Shown: piece by piece, positions 53,388 to 61,450 of the stretch | Layout of the letters: every line of letters starts with the position of its first letter | Position numbering within the stretch: position 1 is the first letter of the stretch | NCBI GenBank assembly: GCA_002441555.1 | Contig: DJWK01000036.1 | Location: forward strand, 45,707 to 109,706 | DNA from: Thermodesulfobacteriaceae bacterium UBA6232 | GTDB taxonomy: Bacteria > Desulfobacterota > Thermodesulfobacteria > Thermodesulfobacteriales > Thermodesulfobacteriaceae | DNA: 64,000 bases | Direction: 5' to 3' | Notes under the pieces: generated by a model | What the model was told of the DNA's origin: nothing | The model's database searches: none | The model's input: only the letters and a program-made list of their open reading frames with translations | Program-made: the position numbers and the translations under genes

Positions 53388-53903
53388 ATGAATGAGAAAA
53401 ACTTGTTAGAGGAGGCCCTTTTGAAAGCTGAAGAATTGGAAAAAGAAGGCAAAAAATTTTACCTGGATGCCTCTGAAAAAGCGCATGTTCCATCAGTTAA
53501 AGAATTATTTAAACAATTAGCTGAGGCAGAGGATTTACACCTGATAAAAATAAGAGAAATTTATCAAAATATTCAACAGGAAAGAAAAATTCCTCAATAT
53601 ATACCTCGAATTTCCAAAAAGAAAATAAATCTTATATTTGATCCTAAAGAACTTGAAACGGTGGCATCTGTTGAAACAGAACTTACTGCATTAGAAAAAG
53701 CTCTTAATTTTGAAAGAAAGTCAATTGAATATTATCAAGATCTCTCTGAAAGAACTAAAGATTCAAAGGTTAGGCGTTTCTTTCTCGCTTTAGTTCAAGA
53801 AGAATGGGAGCACTATCTTACTATTTTTGATATTATGGAATTTTTAAGAGATCCAAGTTCCTGGTATACCTTTAAGGAACACTGGACTCTTGAAGGAGTT
53901 TAA
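53388..53903 (+). CDS. Ferritin-like/rubrerythrin-type diiron protein
   Basis: The protein has 171 residues. Two helix pairs carry the diiron pattern: EELEKEGKKFYLDAS and AEAEDLHLIKI (ExxH), then ETELTALEKALNFERKSIEYYQDL and LVQEEWEHYLTIFDI (ExxH). There is no rubredoxin domain. Related rubrerythrin-like proteins reduce peroxide or oxidise iron. The ribosome binding site GGAGGTGA is strong. It follows the solenoid gene directly, so the two probably form an operon. Confidence 0.82.
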   Translation: MNEKNLLEEALLKAEELEKEGKKFYLDASEKAHVPSVKELFKQLAEAEDLHLIKIREIYQNIQQERKIPQYIPRISKKKINLIFDPKELETVASVETELTALEKALNFERKSIEYYQDLSERTKDSKVRRFFLALVQEEWEHYLTIFDIMEFLRDPSSWYTFKEHWTLEGV

Positions 53904-53912
53904 TTTAACAAG

Positions 53913-53986
53913 CGCGCCCGGCAGGACTCGAACCTGCAACCTTTGGATTCGTAGTCCAATGCTCTATCCAGTTGAGCTACGGGCGC
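53913..53986 (-). tRNA. tRNA-Arg (ACG)
   Basis: The minus strand folds as a cloverleaf with acceptor GCGCCCG/CGGGCGC, a D stem AGCTC/GAGC, an anticodon loop CTACGAA (anticodon ACG, read as ICG) and the TPsiC loop GGTTCGAGTCC. The discriminator is G and CCA is not encoded. It lies 11 nt from tRNA-Pro. Confidence 0.95.
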
Positions 53987-53997
53987 TCAGTTAAAAA

Positions 53998-54071
53998 TCG
54001 GGGCGGGCAGATTTGAACTGCCGACCCCCTGCTCCCAAGGCAGGTGCGCTGCCAGGCTGCGCTACGCCCCG
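53998..54071 (-). tRNA. tRNA-Pro (TGG)
   Basis: Acceptor CGGGGCG/CGCCCCG begins with the C1 typical of tRNA-Pro. The anticodon loop is CTTGGGA (anticodon TGG) and the T loop is GTTCAAATC. The discriminator is A and CCA is not encoded. It is first in a tRNA-Pro/tRNA-Arg pair. Confidence 0.95.
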
Positions 54072-54088
54072 ATTCCTTCAATTATTTC

Positions 54089-54116
54089 ATTATAGAACAT
54101 CTTTTTATCTTTTCAA
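54089..54116 (-). promoter_or_regulatory. Promoter of the tRNA pair
   Basis: On the minus strand TTGAAA (54111-54116) and TATAAT (54089-54094) have a 16-nt spacer, and transcription would start about 10 nt before mature tRNA-Pro. This is a strong sigma-70 pattern. Confidence 0.65.
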
Positions 54117-54358
54117 GTAAAATTTATGAGTCCATTAGATTTAAGACTTTCTATAAGCTTTAGTTATTTTGTAGCCAGCCGCGGGTTTTTTACCCAGCGC
54201 ATGAAACCTAAAATCATACAAGGCTAAAACCTTGCTTTCAAAAATTTTAAAAATTTAATAAGATACTTTACTATGGCCTTTAGCCTGCATTAAAATTTTT
54301 AGGAAGACGAAAGTTTTTTCAAAAGGACTGACTATATGCAGATTAAACAGATTCCATT

Positions 54359-55549
54359 TTATGGCACAACATCCGTTAAAAGTACTATATACCCATAGGG
54401 ATAATACAAATCTTCTAAAGAAAAACCTGCTCTTTCAAGTAACATTCTCACCGCTTCAGCTCTACTTTTGGCAAGTCCGACCATATCTTTGGTTAATTCA
54501 CAATATTGCCTTGCTCTCTCAGGTGAGGTTTTGATTAACACAGGACATCTTCCTCCGCAATAAAATTCAGCCTCACATTGATTACATCCAAAAGAAAATT
54601 TATAGGAGACTAAATTTAGAAGCTCTTTTTTAACTCCTTCGAAAGGTTTTTCTCTATCTCCTTCCAGATTAAATTTTATCTCAATCTCTTCTCCCAAATC
54701 CACACAAGGAAAGAGTTTCCCTCCTAAAATGTCAAAATTTCTCAATTTTTCAATCCCACATCCTGTTTGACCTCTTTTTACGCCCTTCAAAAGAAAATAA
54801 AAAAGTTCACAGAAAGGAAGAAAAGGTAGAATTTCTCCTCTGGAAAGAGAGGTCTCAAAAAGATCAAAGAGAAATTTAAGCTCTGCAAGGTATTTCCTTC
54901 GGAACTCCTGAAAATTCCTTATGGGCTTTTCTGCTTCAATAAGATGCCAGAAAAAATAATCACAAAGAGCTTCTTCTCTTAACAAAAGAAACTCTTCCAC
55001 GCAATCTTTAAGACTCATTTCCTCTCTTATGGTTGACCACATTAAAACCTTTGCCTTAGATTTATTCCTAAAAAGGCTCAAATTGGCTATTATCTGATCA
55101 AAATCTGTTCCTCTTCTAAAACGCTCGTGCTGTTCCTTTTTTCCATCAATAGAGATAATCAACAATTCAAGATTTTTAAAGAATTCTTCATTTTTCTGCA
55201 AAGCTTTGTGAAGCAACATCCCATTAGTAAAAAGAACAAATTTTATTTTCTTTTCGGGAAATTCCTGATTGATAAATTGGTAGTATTTCAAGACTTTATC
55301 AAAAACAAGAAGAGGCTCACCTCCATAAAAAGAAAGGAAAATCCTTCCATTTTTGGATTTTTTAATCAAAAAACGCAAAGCAGAAATATTTTTTTCAAAA
55401 CCATCTTCCCATTTCTCTGCAAAAGAACCTCTCTCTCCATAAATAAGGCTATTTATACAACCTACACAATTGGCATTACAGCGCCCAGTTACTGTTAGGT
55501 GAAAAATTGTGGGAAATTCTATACCTAAAAGCTCACTTAGTGTTATCAT
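54359..55549 (-). CDS. Radical SAM protein with SPASM domain
   Basis: The protein has 396 residues. The radical SAM cluster is CNANCVGC (TVTGRCNANCVGCINS), with the GGEPLL motif in LSFYGGEPLLVF. The C-terminal part has many Cys (FGCNQCEAEFYCGGRCPVL), a SPASM/twitch region for further Fe-S clusters. Such enzymes modify peptides or act as anaerobic sulfatase-maturase-like proteins. No Cys-rich precursor peptide was found beside it. The divergent neighbour encodes a double DUF1566 protein, and a 26-bp palindrome lies between them. The substrate is unknown. Confidence 0.88.
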   Translation of the reverse strand: MITLSELLGIEFPTIFHLTVTGRCNANCVGCINSLIYGERGSFAEKWEDGFEKNISALRFLIKKSKNGRIFLSFYGGEPLLVFDKVLKYYQFINQEFPEKKIKFVLFTNGMLLHKALQKNEEFFKNLELLIISIDGKKEQHERFRRGTDFDQIIANLSLFRNKSKAKVLMWSTIREEMSLKDCVEEFLLLREEALCDYFFWHLIEAEKPIRNFQEFRRKYLAELKFLFDLFETSLSRGEILPFLPFCELFYFLLKGVKRGQTGCGIEKLRNFDILGGKLFPCVDLGEEIEIKFNLEGDREKPFEGVKKELLNLVSYKFSFGCNQCEAEFYCGGRCPVLIKTSPERARQYCELTKDMVGLAKSRAEAVRMLLERAGFSLEDLYYPYGYIVLLTDVVP

Positions 55550-55564
55550 AATAATTCCTAAATA

Positions 55565-55590
55565 GCAAGTAATATAATTTATATTATTGC
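55565..55590. promoter_or_regulatory. Long palindrome between divergent radical SAM and DUF1566 genes
   Basis: A perfect 17-bp palindrome TAATATAATTTATATTA (55570-55586) is flanked by GCAAG and TTGC, extending the symmetry with one bulged G. It lies 15 bp from the radical SAM start and about 60 bp from the DUF1566 start, so it could be a shared operator. It is AT-only in the core, which makes chance symmetry more likely than in mixed sequence. Confidence 0.45.
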
Positions 55591-55651
55591 AATTTGTAAT
55601 TAGATCAAGAGGTAGTTTAAATTTTTTCTTTTTTTGGTATTGTTAAATATT

Positions 55652-56659
55652 ATGATTATTGCTACCTATCAAGACAAATGTTACGACTCCTCTGGAAATG
55701 AAATTCCCTGCTTTAATACCGGGCAGGACGACGAATTTAAAATTGGATTAATGATAAAACCAAGATTTAAGGTTGAAAGAGCTCTTGTTCATGACTTGTT
55801 AACAGGGTTGGTCTGGCCAAAAAGAGCAGACCTTTTTGAATTTCCCATGACTTGGGATGAGGCTTTAAAGGCTGTTAAAAAATTAAATGAAAAAAATTTT
55901 CTTGGCTACTCTGATTGGAGGCTTCCTAATAGAAGGGAATTGAGAAGTCTTGTTTACTATCAGGCCAAAAATCCAGTTTTACCGCCTGATCACCCCTTTG
56001 AAGGGGTTTTTCACGGCTGGTATTGGACATCAACCACAGCAGCCATTAATCCTCGGTATGCCTGGAATGTTCATTTCGGAGGTGGAAGAATGTTTTACAG
56101 CCACAAAGAAGATGAAAGAATGGTATGGCCTGTAAGGGGAATTTTTAAATTTCCATCAACCGGTCAAGTTTCCTGTTATGATTCAAAGGGCAATAAAATC
56201 TCCTGTAAAAATACAGGACAGGATGGTGAAATTAAAAGCGGAATTTCCTTTTCTAACCCACGCTTTAAAGACATGGGGGAAATTGTTTTTGATAATCTGA
56301 CCGGACTTTTTTGGACCAAAAAAGCCGACCTTGGTCCAGGGCTTGTAACTTGGGATGAAGCTTTTGAAATAATAAAAGAGCTTAATAGAAAAAAATTTGG
56401 AGGCTTCTCTGATTGGCGGCTTCCTAATATAAACGAACTTGAGAGCCTTGTTGATGCTGAGTATCATTCCCCTGCCCTCCCCTTTAATCATCCCTTTGAA
56501 GATGTAAAAGAATTTTACTGGTCCTCAACCACAAGCTTTTACGACCCCCTTTGGGCCTGGGCCCTTTATCTTCATAAGGGTGCTGTAGGGATTGGCCTTA
56601 AAAAAGGACCTCATTTTTATGTTTGGGCTGTAAGAGGAAAACCTAAGGAAATATCATGA
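55652..56659 (+). CDS. Tandem DUF1566 (Lcl C-terminal-like) protein
   Basis: The protein has 335 residues from ATG 55652, with two copies of the DUF1566 domain (about 1-165 and 166-335). Each copy opens with CYDSxGNxIxCxNTGQD, followed by LTGLxWxKxADL and the signature GYSDWRLPNRRELRSLV (second copy GFSDWRLPNINELESL), and ends VWPVRG or VWAVRG. The fold is related to the formylglycine-generating-enzyme/C-type lectin superfamily, and usual roles are extracellular binding. No signal peptide is visible at either possible start, which is unusual. The stop overlaps the ZIP gene (ATGA). Confidence 0.85.
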   Translation: MIIATYQDKCYDSSGNEIPCFNTGQDDEFKIGLMIKPRFKVERALVHDLLTGLVWPKRADLFEFPMTWDEALKAVKKLNEKNFLGYSDWRLPNRRELRSLVYYQAKNPVLPPDHPFEGVFHGWYWTSTTAAINPRYAWNVHFGGGRMFYSHKEDERMVWPVRGIFKFPSTGQVSCYDSKGNKISCKNTGQDGEIKSGISFSNPRFKDMGEIVFDNLTGLFWTKKADLGPGLVTWDEAFEIIKELNRKKFGGFSDWRLPNINELESLVDAEYHSPALPFNHPFEDVKEFYWSSTTSFYDPLWAWALYLHKGAVGIGLKKGPHFYVWAVRGKPKEIS

Positions 56660-57456
56660 CTCTCAAGGAAACCTCTTTACTACTTCTTGCCTTATACGGA
56701 GGGTTATTTACCTTTTTACTTACCGGAGTTGGAAGCCTTGGGGTTCTTTTTCTGAAAAAAAACAATCCGAAGGTATTTTCTGTCTCGCTTGGCATGGCAG
56801 GGGGAATCATGATTGCTGCCAGTTTTTGGTCTCTTTTAACTCCTGCTCTTGAAATAGCCAAGGAAACTTATACTTTTCCTTTCATACCTGTTGTGATTGG
56901 TTTTATTCTGGGAGTCTTTCTTTTAAGGGTTCTTGATCTTGCCGTCCCGCATTTGCATTTTGCCTCTTTACCCAATGAGCAAGAAGGCCCTAAAATTCCC
57001 CTTAAAAAGAGTATACTCATTCTACTTGCTATAACTATTCACAACATTCCAGAAGGCCTTGCCATAGGAGTTTCCTTTGGAAGTGTGGAGGAAAATCAGG
57101 CTCTCCTTGCAGGGGCCTACAATCTTACCCTTGGAATAGGTTTTCAAAATATTCCAGAAGGGCTTGCCCTCTCCCTTGCCTTAAAACATGCGGGGCTTTC
57201 AAGAATTAAAAGTTTCCTTTATGGATTCCTTTCTGCCCTTGTAGAACCGATCTTTTCCTTAACAGGCGCAGGGGCTACCCTTATTAGTAGTTATTTACTG
57301 CCTTACGCCCTAAGCCTTGCCGCTGGTGCTATGATATTTGTGACCATAGAAGAGCTTTTGCCTGAGGCACAAAAGTTTGGCAATTCTGATCTGGCAAGCC
57401 TTGGTTTTGGAATAGGCTTTCTCGTTATGATGATCCTTGATACTTCATTGGGCTAA
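56656..57456 (+). CDS. ZIP-family metal transporter
   Basis: The protein has 266 residues and eight predicted membrane helices. TM4 and TM5 contain the metal-site motifs TIHNIPEGLAIG and GFQNIPEGLALS, as in ZupT-like transporters. The loop after TM3 has a small His cluster (VPHLHF). It imports zinc, iron or other divalent metals; the specificity is not visible. It is probably co-transcribed with the DUF1566 gene and converges on nikO with no gap. Confidence 0.9.
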   Translation: MTLKETSLLLLALYGGLFTFLLTGVGSLGVLFLKKNNPKVFSVSLGMAGGIMIAASFWSLLTPALEIAKETYTFPFIPVVIGFILGVFLLRVLDLAVPHLHFASLPNEQEGPKIPLKKSILILLAITIHNIPEGLAIGVSFGSVEENQALLAGAYNLTLGIGFQNIPEGLALSLALKHAGLSRIKSFLYGFLSALVEPIFSLTGAGATLISSYLLPYALSLAAGAMIFVTIEELLPEAQKFGNSDLASLGFGIGFLVMMILDTSLG

Positions 57457-58116
57457 TTATTTGATTTGTTTAAGGTTACCATCTTCTAAATAATAAATCT
57501 TTTCGCAGGTTTCCTCCAAAAAATCACTATCATGAGAAACAATAAGATAGGTATTAGCCCTTTCCTTTAAAAATCTATAAAGCCTTTCTTTATAAACCTC
57601 GTCAAGCCCTGCTGTTGGTTCATCAAGAAGATAAACCTGAGGACACATAGCCATAACACTTGCGAGAGCACAAAGTTTTTTTTCTCCGCCAGAAAGCTGA
57701 AGAACAGATCTTTCAAGAAGATGAGATATGCCAAGGTATTCAGACACTTCCTTTATTATTTTCAAAACCTCCTCTCTTTTCAGCCCAAGATTTAAAGGCC
57801 CAAAAGCAATATCCTCTTTAATGGTGGGACAAAAAAGCTGGATCTCTGGATCTTGAAAGAGAAAACCAAGCTTTGTTCTAACCTCTGCAAAGTCCTCTTC
57901 CCTTTTTCTTGGTTTTTCAAAAAGAGCAATCTCACCACTTTGAGGTTTTAGAAATCCCATAATTAAATACAAAAGAGTGGTTTTACCTGCTCCTGTTTTA
58001 CCTTTAAGCCCGACTTTTTCACCTTCATAAAGCATAAATTCTAAATTTTCAAATAATGGTTTTTCCCCGTTGTAAGAAAAGGTAAGATTTTTAACTTCAA
58101 TAAGAGGCTTTTTCAT
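57457..58116 (-). CDS. nikO: ECF nickel transporter ATPase (NikO/CbiO-like)
   Basis: The protein has 219 residues. Walker A is GKTGAGKTT, the signature QLSGGEKKLCALAS, Walker B VYLLDEPTAGLDE and the H-loop VSHDSDF. It is the last gene of nikKMLQO. The Ni assignment rests on the NikK and NikL partners; cobalt transporters use CbiN instead. Confidence 0.88.
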   Translation of the reverse strand: MKKPLIEVKNLTFSYNGEKPLFENLEFMLYEGEKVGLKGKTGAGKTTLLYLIMGFLKPQSGEIALFEKPRKREEDFAEVRTKLGFLFQDPEIQLFCPTIKEDIAFGPLNLGLKREEVLKIIKEVSEYLGISHLLERSVLQLSGGEKKLCALASVMAMCPQVYLLDEPTAGLDEVYKERLYRFLKERANTYLIVSHDSDFLEETCEKIYYLEDGNLKQIK

Positions 58117-58118
58117 TT

Positions 58119-58862
58119 TTATTTCCAGATATAAACTATAATAATAAAAACTAAAGCAATAAATGTAAAAAATAAATCAACGAAATGTAAATGAAAATGA
58201 TGTAAAAGGGGATAGGTATTTCTATAACCCCTTGCAAGCATTCCCCTGTAAAGGTCTTCTGCCTTTTTAAAACTTTTCAAAAGGAGCATCCCAAGAAGAT
58301 AGGCATAGGTTTTATAAGTGTTGATATTTGTCTTGGGATAAAACCCTTTGGCTTTAATTCCCAACATTAACTTATCATATTCCTGATGAAGTATTGAAAA
58401 ATAGCGGTAAGAAAGAAAAAAAATTATAACTAATTTAGAAGGAACCTTCAAATGTATTAAAGCATGAGTTAGAGCAGGAAGGGGGGTTGTGGCTATAAAA
58501 CCAAGGGCCCCTAAAAAAAGGGCATTGCTTTTAAGGGTAATCTCGGTGGCTAATTCAATGGTATCTGATTTTATATAAAGAAACTCTCCAGAATAAAGCT
58601 CGCTAAATAAGTCTCCCAAAATTAAGCTTATCCAAAGAAGTAGATTAAAAATATTTATTAAAACTATTCTTTTTAAAAGTCCCTTGAAAGGCACCTTTCC
58701 CAACAAAAGAAGAACAATTGAGAAAAAACAGTAAAATAAAAGTGCTTTATTTGAAGAGGTTAAAACACAAAAAAAAGAAAAAATAATAAATGTGATTATT
58801 TTTATGCGGGGATCAAGTTTATGAACGAAAGAATTTCCATAGGCAAATTCTTCAAGATGCAT
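58119..58862 (-). CDS. nikQ: ECF transporter transmembrane protein (NikQ/CbiQ-like)
   Basis: The protein has 247 residues with four to five membrane helices. The coupling motif of the EcfT family is present around KAEDLYRGMLARGY (AxxARG-like), and the N-terminal DPRIKIITF is typical of CbiQ. It couples the ATPase to the NikM substrate protein. It overlaps the NikL-like gene by 11 nt. Confidence 0.88.
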   Translation of the reverse strand: MHLEEFAYGNSFVHKLDPRIKIITFIIFSFFCVLTSSNKALLFYCFFSIVLLLLGKVPFKGLLKRIVLINIFNLLLWISLILGDLFSELYSGEFLYIKSDTIELATEITLKSNALFLGALGFIATTPLPALTHALIHLKVPSKLVIIFFLSYRYFSILHQEYDKLMLGIKAKGFYPKTNINTYKTYAYLLGMLLLKSFKKAEDLYRGMLARGYRNTYPLLHHFHLHFVDLFFTFIALVFIIIVYIWK

Positions 58863-59463
58863 CTTTTTTCGGGTTATTTTTCTTCTTAATAAAATAAATT
58901 ATAGCAAAAATTCCCAAGATATATCCTATGGCTCCAATTATATCCCTGTAATAAATTTTTTGTATTTCCTTTCGCATATTCAAAACCTCTTCTCTCAAAG
59001 CTTTCACTTCATCCTCCAATTTGGAAATTTTTTCTTCAAGATTTTTATAAACCTCTTTTTCATCTCTTGATATTGGTTTGGTAAGAAGAAAGGGCCCTTT
59101 TAGGGTTTGGCTATTTAACAAATCTCCTTTCTTTTGATAATTGGTCTTTAAAGTTAGCCTTTTTTCCACAAGATGTCCCTCTCCAGCTGAAAGAAGAATT
59201 TTAATTTCAGAGACTCCAGAAGGGATTGAAAAACTAAATTTTCCCTTTTCATCGGTTTTCCTTTTAAGGATTTCCTTACCATTTAAATCTAAGACTCTTA
59301 TCTCACAACTCAGACAAGGTGAACCATCAGCAAAAAAGGCCTCTCCCTCAACTCTATTACCCACTTGATTGGTAAAAAGATTTATCTTATGTCCAAAAGA
59401 GGTTGATGAAAAAAGAAAGAATAAAATAAAAAAAAATAAACCAAGCTTTTTTATTGACAGCAT
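58852..59463 (-). CDS. nikL: NikL-like nickel transporter accessory protein
   Basis: The protein has 203 residues. A signal peptide exposes an N-terminal HKINLF (residues about 25-30) that fits metal binding by an N-terminal His. A beta-sandwich follows (GEAFFADGSPCLSCEIRVLD, a CxxC pair), then a coiled coil (about 140-170) and a C-terminal membrane helix. This is the usual NikL architecture. It overlaps nikM by 13 nt. Confidence 0.8.
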   Translation of the reverse strand: MLSIKKLGLFFFILFFLFSSTSFGHKINLFTNQVGNRVEGEAFFADGSPCLSCEIRVLDLNGKEILKRKTDEKGKFSFSIPSGVSEIKILLSAGEGHLVEKRLTLKTNYQKKGDLLNSQTLKGPFLLTKPISRDEKEVYKNLEEKISKLEDEVKALREEVLNMRKEIQKIYYRDIIGAIGYILGIFAIIYFIKKKNNPKKDAS

Positions 59464-60053
59464 ATTAACTCTTCCTTTTTAATTTTTTTAAGATAACTTA
59501 CCACTAAAGCTGTAATAATCCCTTCAACGATACTTAGTGGCAAATAAGTTCCTATAAAAGCTGAAGAAAGAACATAAAATTTGGGATTAGCTATCCATAG
59601 AATCAATGCCATTAAAAGCCCCGAAAAAAGCATTGAGAAACCTCCTATTAAAAAGACCATTATTTTAAATATTTTTGATTCATTTTTGAGAAAATTTCTT
59701 AATAAACTTACCAACAAAAAAGGAGGAAGAGCCATAACTAAGGTGTTTACTCCAAGCACAGTAAATCCTCCATATTGAAAAAAAAGGGCTTGAAAGAAAA
59801 GGGCAGTAAAGATAGCAGGAAAAATATCCAGGCCAAGAAGTAAGCCAAGAAGCCCATTTAAGGTAAGATGAACTGAGGCTGGTCCAATAGGTATATGAAT
59901 AAAACTAACCAGGAAAAAAAAGCTGCTAAGGATGGCAAGCCTTGGCAATTTATCTCCTGAAACCTTTCTTAAAGACCAAAAAAGAAAAACACCTATAGCA
60001 CCCCATCCTGCAATAAGAATCGGGGCTGGTAAAATGCCCTCTGAAATGTGCAT
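59451..60053 (-). CDS. nikM: Nickel-binding S component NikM (CbiM-like)
   Basis: The protein has 200 residues, beginning MHISEGILP. In this family the N-terminal His residues at position 2 and beyond bind Ni or Co directly. Further conserved parts are HIPIGPASVHLTLNGLLG and FFQYGGFTVLGVNTL, within about six membrane helices. The start is firm because the His must follow Met. Confidence 0.93.
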   Translation of the reverse strand: MHISEGILPAPILIAGWGAIGVFLFWSLRKVSGDKLPRLAILSSFFFLVSFIHIPIGPASVHLTLNGLLGLLLGLDIFPAIFTALFFQALFFQYGGFTVLGVNTLVMALPPFLLVSLLRNFLKNESKIFKIMVFLIGGFSMLFSGLLMALILWIANPKFYVLSSAFIGTYLPLSIVEGIITALVVSYLKKIKKEELICCQ

Positions 60054-60055
60054 AC

Positions 60056-60841
60056 TTATCTCTTTTTCGGTTTGGGATAAACCTTTAACCAGAACACCCC
60101 ATCAAGCTCAAGGGGATAGTCTTTTCCATCTTTACCTTTTATGGTCCCCCTTTCAGTTAGAGCTGAAAATCCCCAAAGACCTGGAAAAGGAAAGGTATAG
60201 GAAAAAAAGCCATCTTCGTCAGCTTTAACCACCTGAGGAATAAACCCAGCATGAGGAGGCTTAAGGCCCAAGGTGTTGTAATATTCCACTTCAATCTCAA
60301 TATTAGAAGCAGGCTTTCCATCAATCAAAACTCTGCCAATAAAGGTATTTCCCTCATAAAGTGCAAAGGGTTTCACATAGGGAATAATTTCAACGGGAAG
60401 ACCAAGGGGTTTGTCCCATCCCTCTTCAAGTCCATAGAAAGAAAAAACAGCTTTGGCTATCTGCTGGATAAATTTACCTTCTGAGGCCTCAAAATAAGGC
60501 TCTTGCTTGACATAAAAAAGACACAGAGAGGGTTTTTTAGAAGAAAAAGTTAAAATATAACTATTTCCTTTAACTCCTTTTAAAGGTTTCAGTTCTTTTT
60601 TATTTAAGTTAAGAAAAAGTTTTTCCTCTCCACAGATCATCGCATTTTCTGAAAGACTAAAAGGCATGTGAGGACCTTGCTCTATAGGATGAGTAAAGAG
60701 AATTTCTATTTTAACCGCCTTGGAGGGTTCTTGGATATAAAAATCCTCTGAAAATATAGTTAAGAAATGAGCTAAAGCAATCTGAGAATATCCAAAAGTA
60801 AAACATAATAGAAAAAATAAAAGTTTAATCAATTTTAACAT
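60056..60841 (-). CDS. nikK: NikK-like periplasmic nickel-binding protein (DUF4198)
   Basis: The protein has 261 residues. Its signal peptide ends ...YSQIALA, leaving mature AHFLTIFSEDFYI, a His near the N-terminus as in NikK. The DUF4198 body includes EILFTHPIEQGPHM and a transthyretin-like C-terminal part (GEPASNIEIEVEYYNT-type: GKPASNIEIEVEYYN). It heads the nikKMLQO operon, presumably scavenging Ni for hydrogenase or CO dehydrogenase. No nickel enzyme gene lies in the window. Confidence 0.82.
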   Translation of the reverse strand: MLKLIKLLFFLLCFTFGYSQIALAHFLTIFSEDFYIQEPSKAVKIEILFTHPIEQGPHMPFSLSENAMICGEEKLFLNLNKKELKPLKGVKGNSYILTFSSKKPSLCLFYVKQEPYFEASEGKFIQQIAKAVFSFYGLEEGWDKPLGLPVEIIPYVKPFALYEGNTFIGRVLIDGKPASNIEIEVEYYNTLGLKPPHAGFIPQVVKADEDGFFSYTFPFPGLWGFSALTERGTIKGKDGKDYPLELDGVFWLKVYPKPKKR

Positions 60842-60881
60842 TTTTAACCTCCTCTTTTTATTTTTTGTTACTAATTTTAAA

Positions 60882-60909
60882 ATTATAACACAAAAATTAT
60901 AACTGTCAA
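60882..60909 (-). promoter_or_regulatory. Promoter of the nik operon with direct repeats
   Basis: On the minus strand a perfect TTGACA (60904-60909) and perfect TATAAT (60882-60887) have a 16-nt spacer, about 40 nt before ATG 60841. GTTATAATTTT occurs twice in tandem here, once in the spacer and once over the -10. No canonical NikR half-sites (GTATGA/TCATAC) were found. Confidence 0.65.
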
Positions 60910-61064
60910 GTCTTTAAGAGAAGGTAGTATAAATTTTGGGTATGGATTGGCGGTAAAGATGTTTTTAAAAAAGAGGATTGAATTAAGGAAAAAACAGGAG
61001 GAATGTTTTGAGTAAAGAAGAAAGAAATACCTAAAAGATATTATAGTTGATAACGCCAAAACTT

Positions 61065-61445
61065 TTATTTTTTCATGGCTTCAATTTGTTCCTGAACTTT
61101 CTTTCTGAATTCTAATGGAGCTCTGATATTATGAAAAGGTGTTTTTGTTCCACCAGTCCCATTAACTATTATGGTTCCATAGTTCAATATTCTTCCTAAT
61201 ATTCCTTGTTTTACAAAAATTCCTTCAACATGAGTCAAAAAAATTTCCAGAGACTTTCTTCTAATAAATCCCACTTTTATTAAAACCCTTCTGTTTGTAA
61301 TTCCGAATTCCGAAGTTTTATATGAAATAAAAGTAAAAATTCCAGAGATTAATGCTAATAAGAAAAAAGGTCCAGCTAATACGGCTTCACCTCCTTTACT
61401 GCTTAAAAACAAAAAGGCAAATAAAAAAAGAATTATTGGGCGCAC
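61065..61445 (-). CDS. bPH2 (DUF304) membrane-associated protein, 5' end probably disrupted
   Basis: The protein has 126 residues from GTG 61445: two hydrophobic segments (about 2-40), then a bacterial PH-2 domain (ISYKTSEFGITNRRVLIKVGFIRRKSLEI, ending NIRAPLEFRKKVQEQIE). The frame remains open upstream to a TAA (about 61519) and reads FVDRSKLHWIIFVRP, the usual start of this family (an RxHW motif before TM1). The true N-terminus therefore probably lies upstream, but it has no start codon in frame. See the caspase-like gene for the likely frameshifted junction. Confidence 0.7.
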   Translation of the reverse strand: MRPIILFLFAFLFLSSKGGEAVLAGPFFLLALISGIFTFISYKTSEFGITNRRVLIKVGFIRRKSLEIFLTHVEGIFVKQGILGRILNYGTIIVNGTGGTKTPFHNIRAPLEFRKKVQEQIEAMKK

Positions 61446-61450
61446 AAAAA

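Noticed and set aside
54336..54398. 20-codon plus-strand ORF (MQIKQIPFYG...) as a precursor peptide for the radical SAM enzyme
   Set aside because: It is antisense to the 3' end of the radical SAM gene, has no ribosome binding site and no Cys or leader pattern.
60946..61034. Plus-strand short ORFs with an AGGAGGA site (60996-61002), one ending KKQEECFE and one starting MSKEERNT at TTG 61008
   Set aside because: The frames give only about 18-35 and 8 codons. They could be remnants of decayed genes, but there is no homology to support them.
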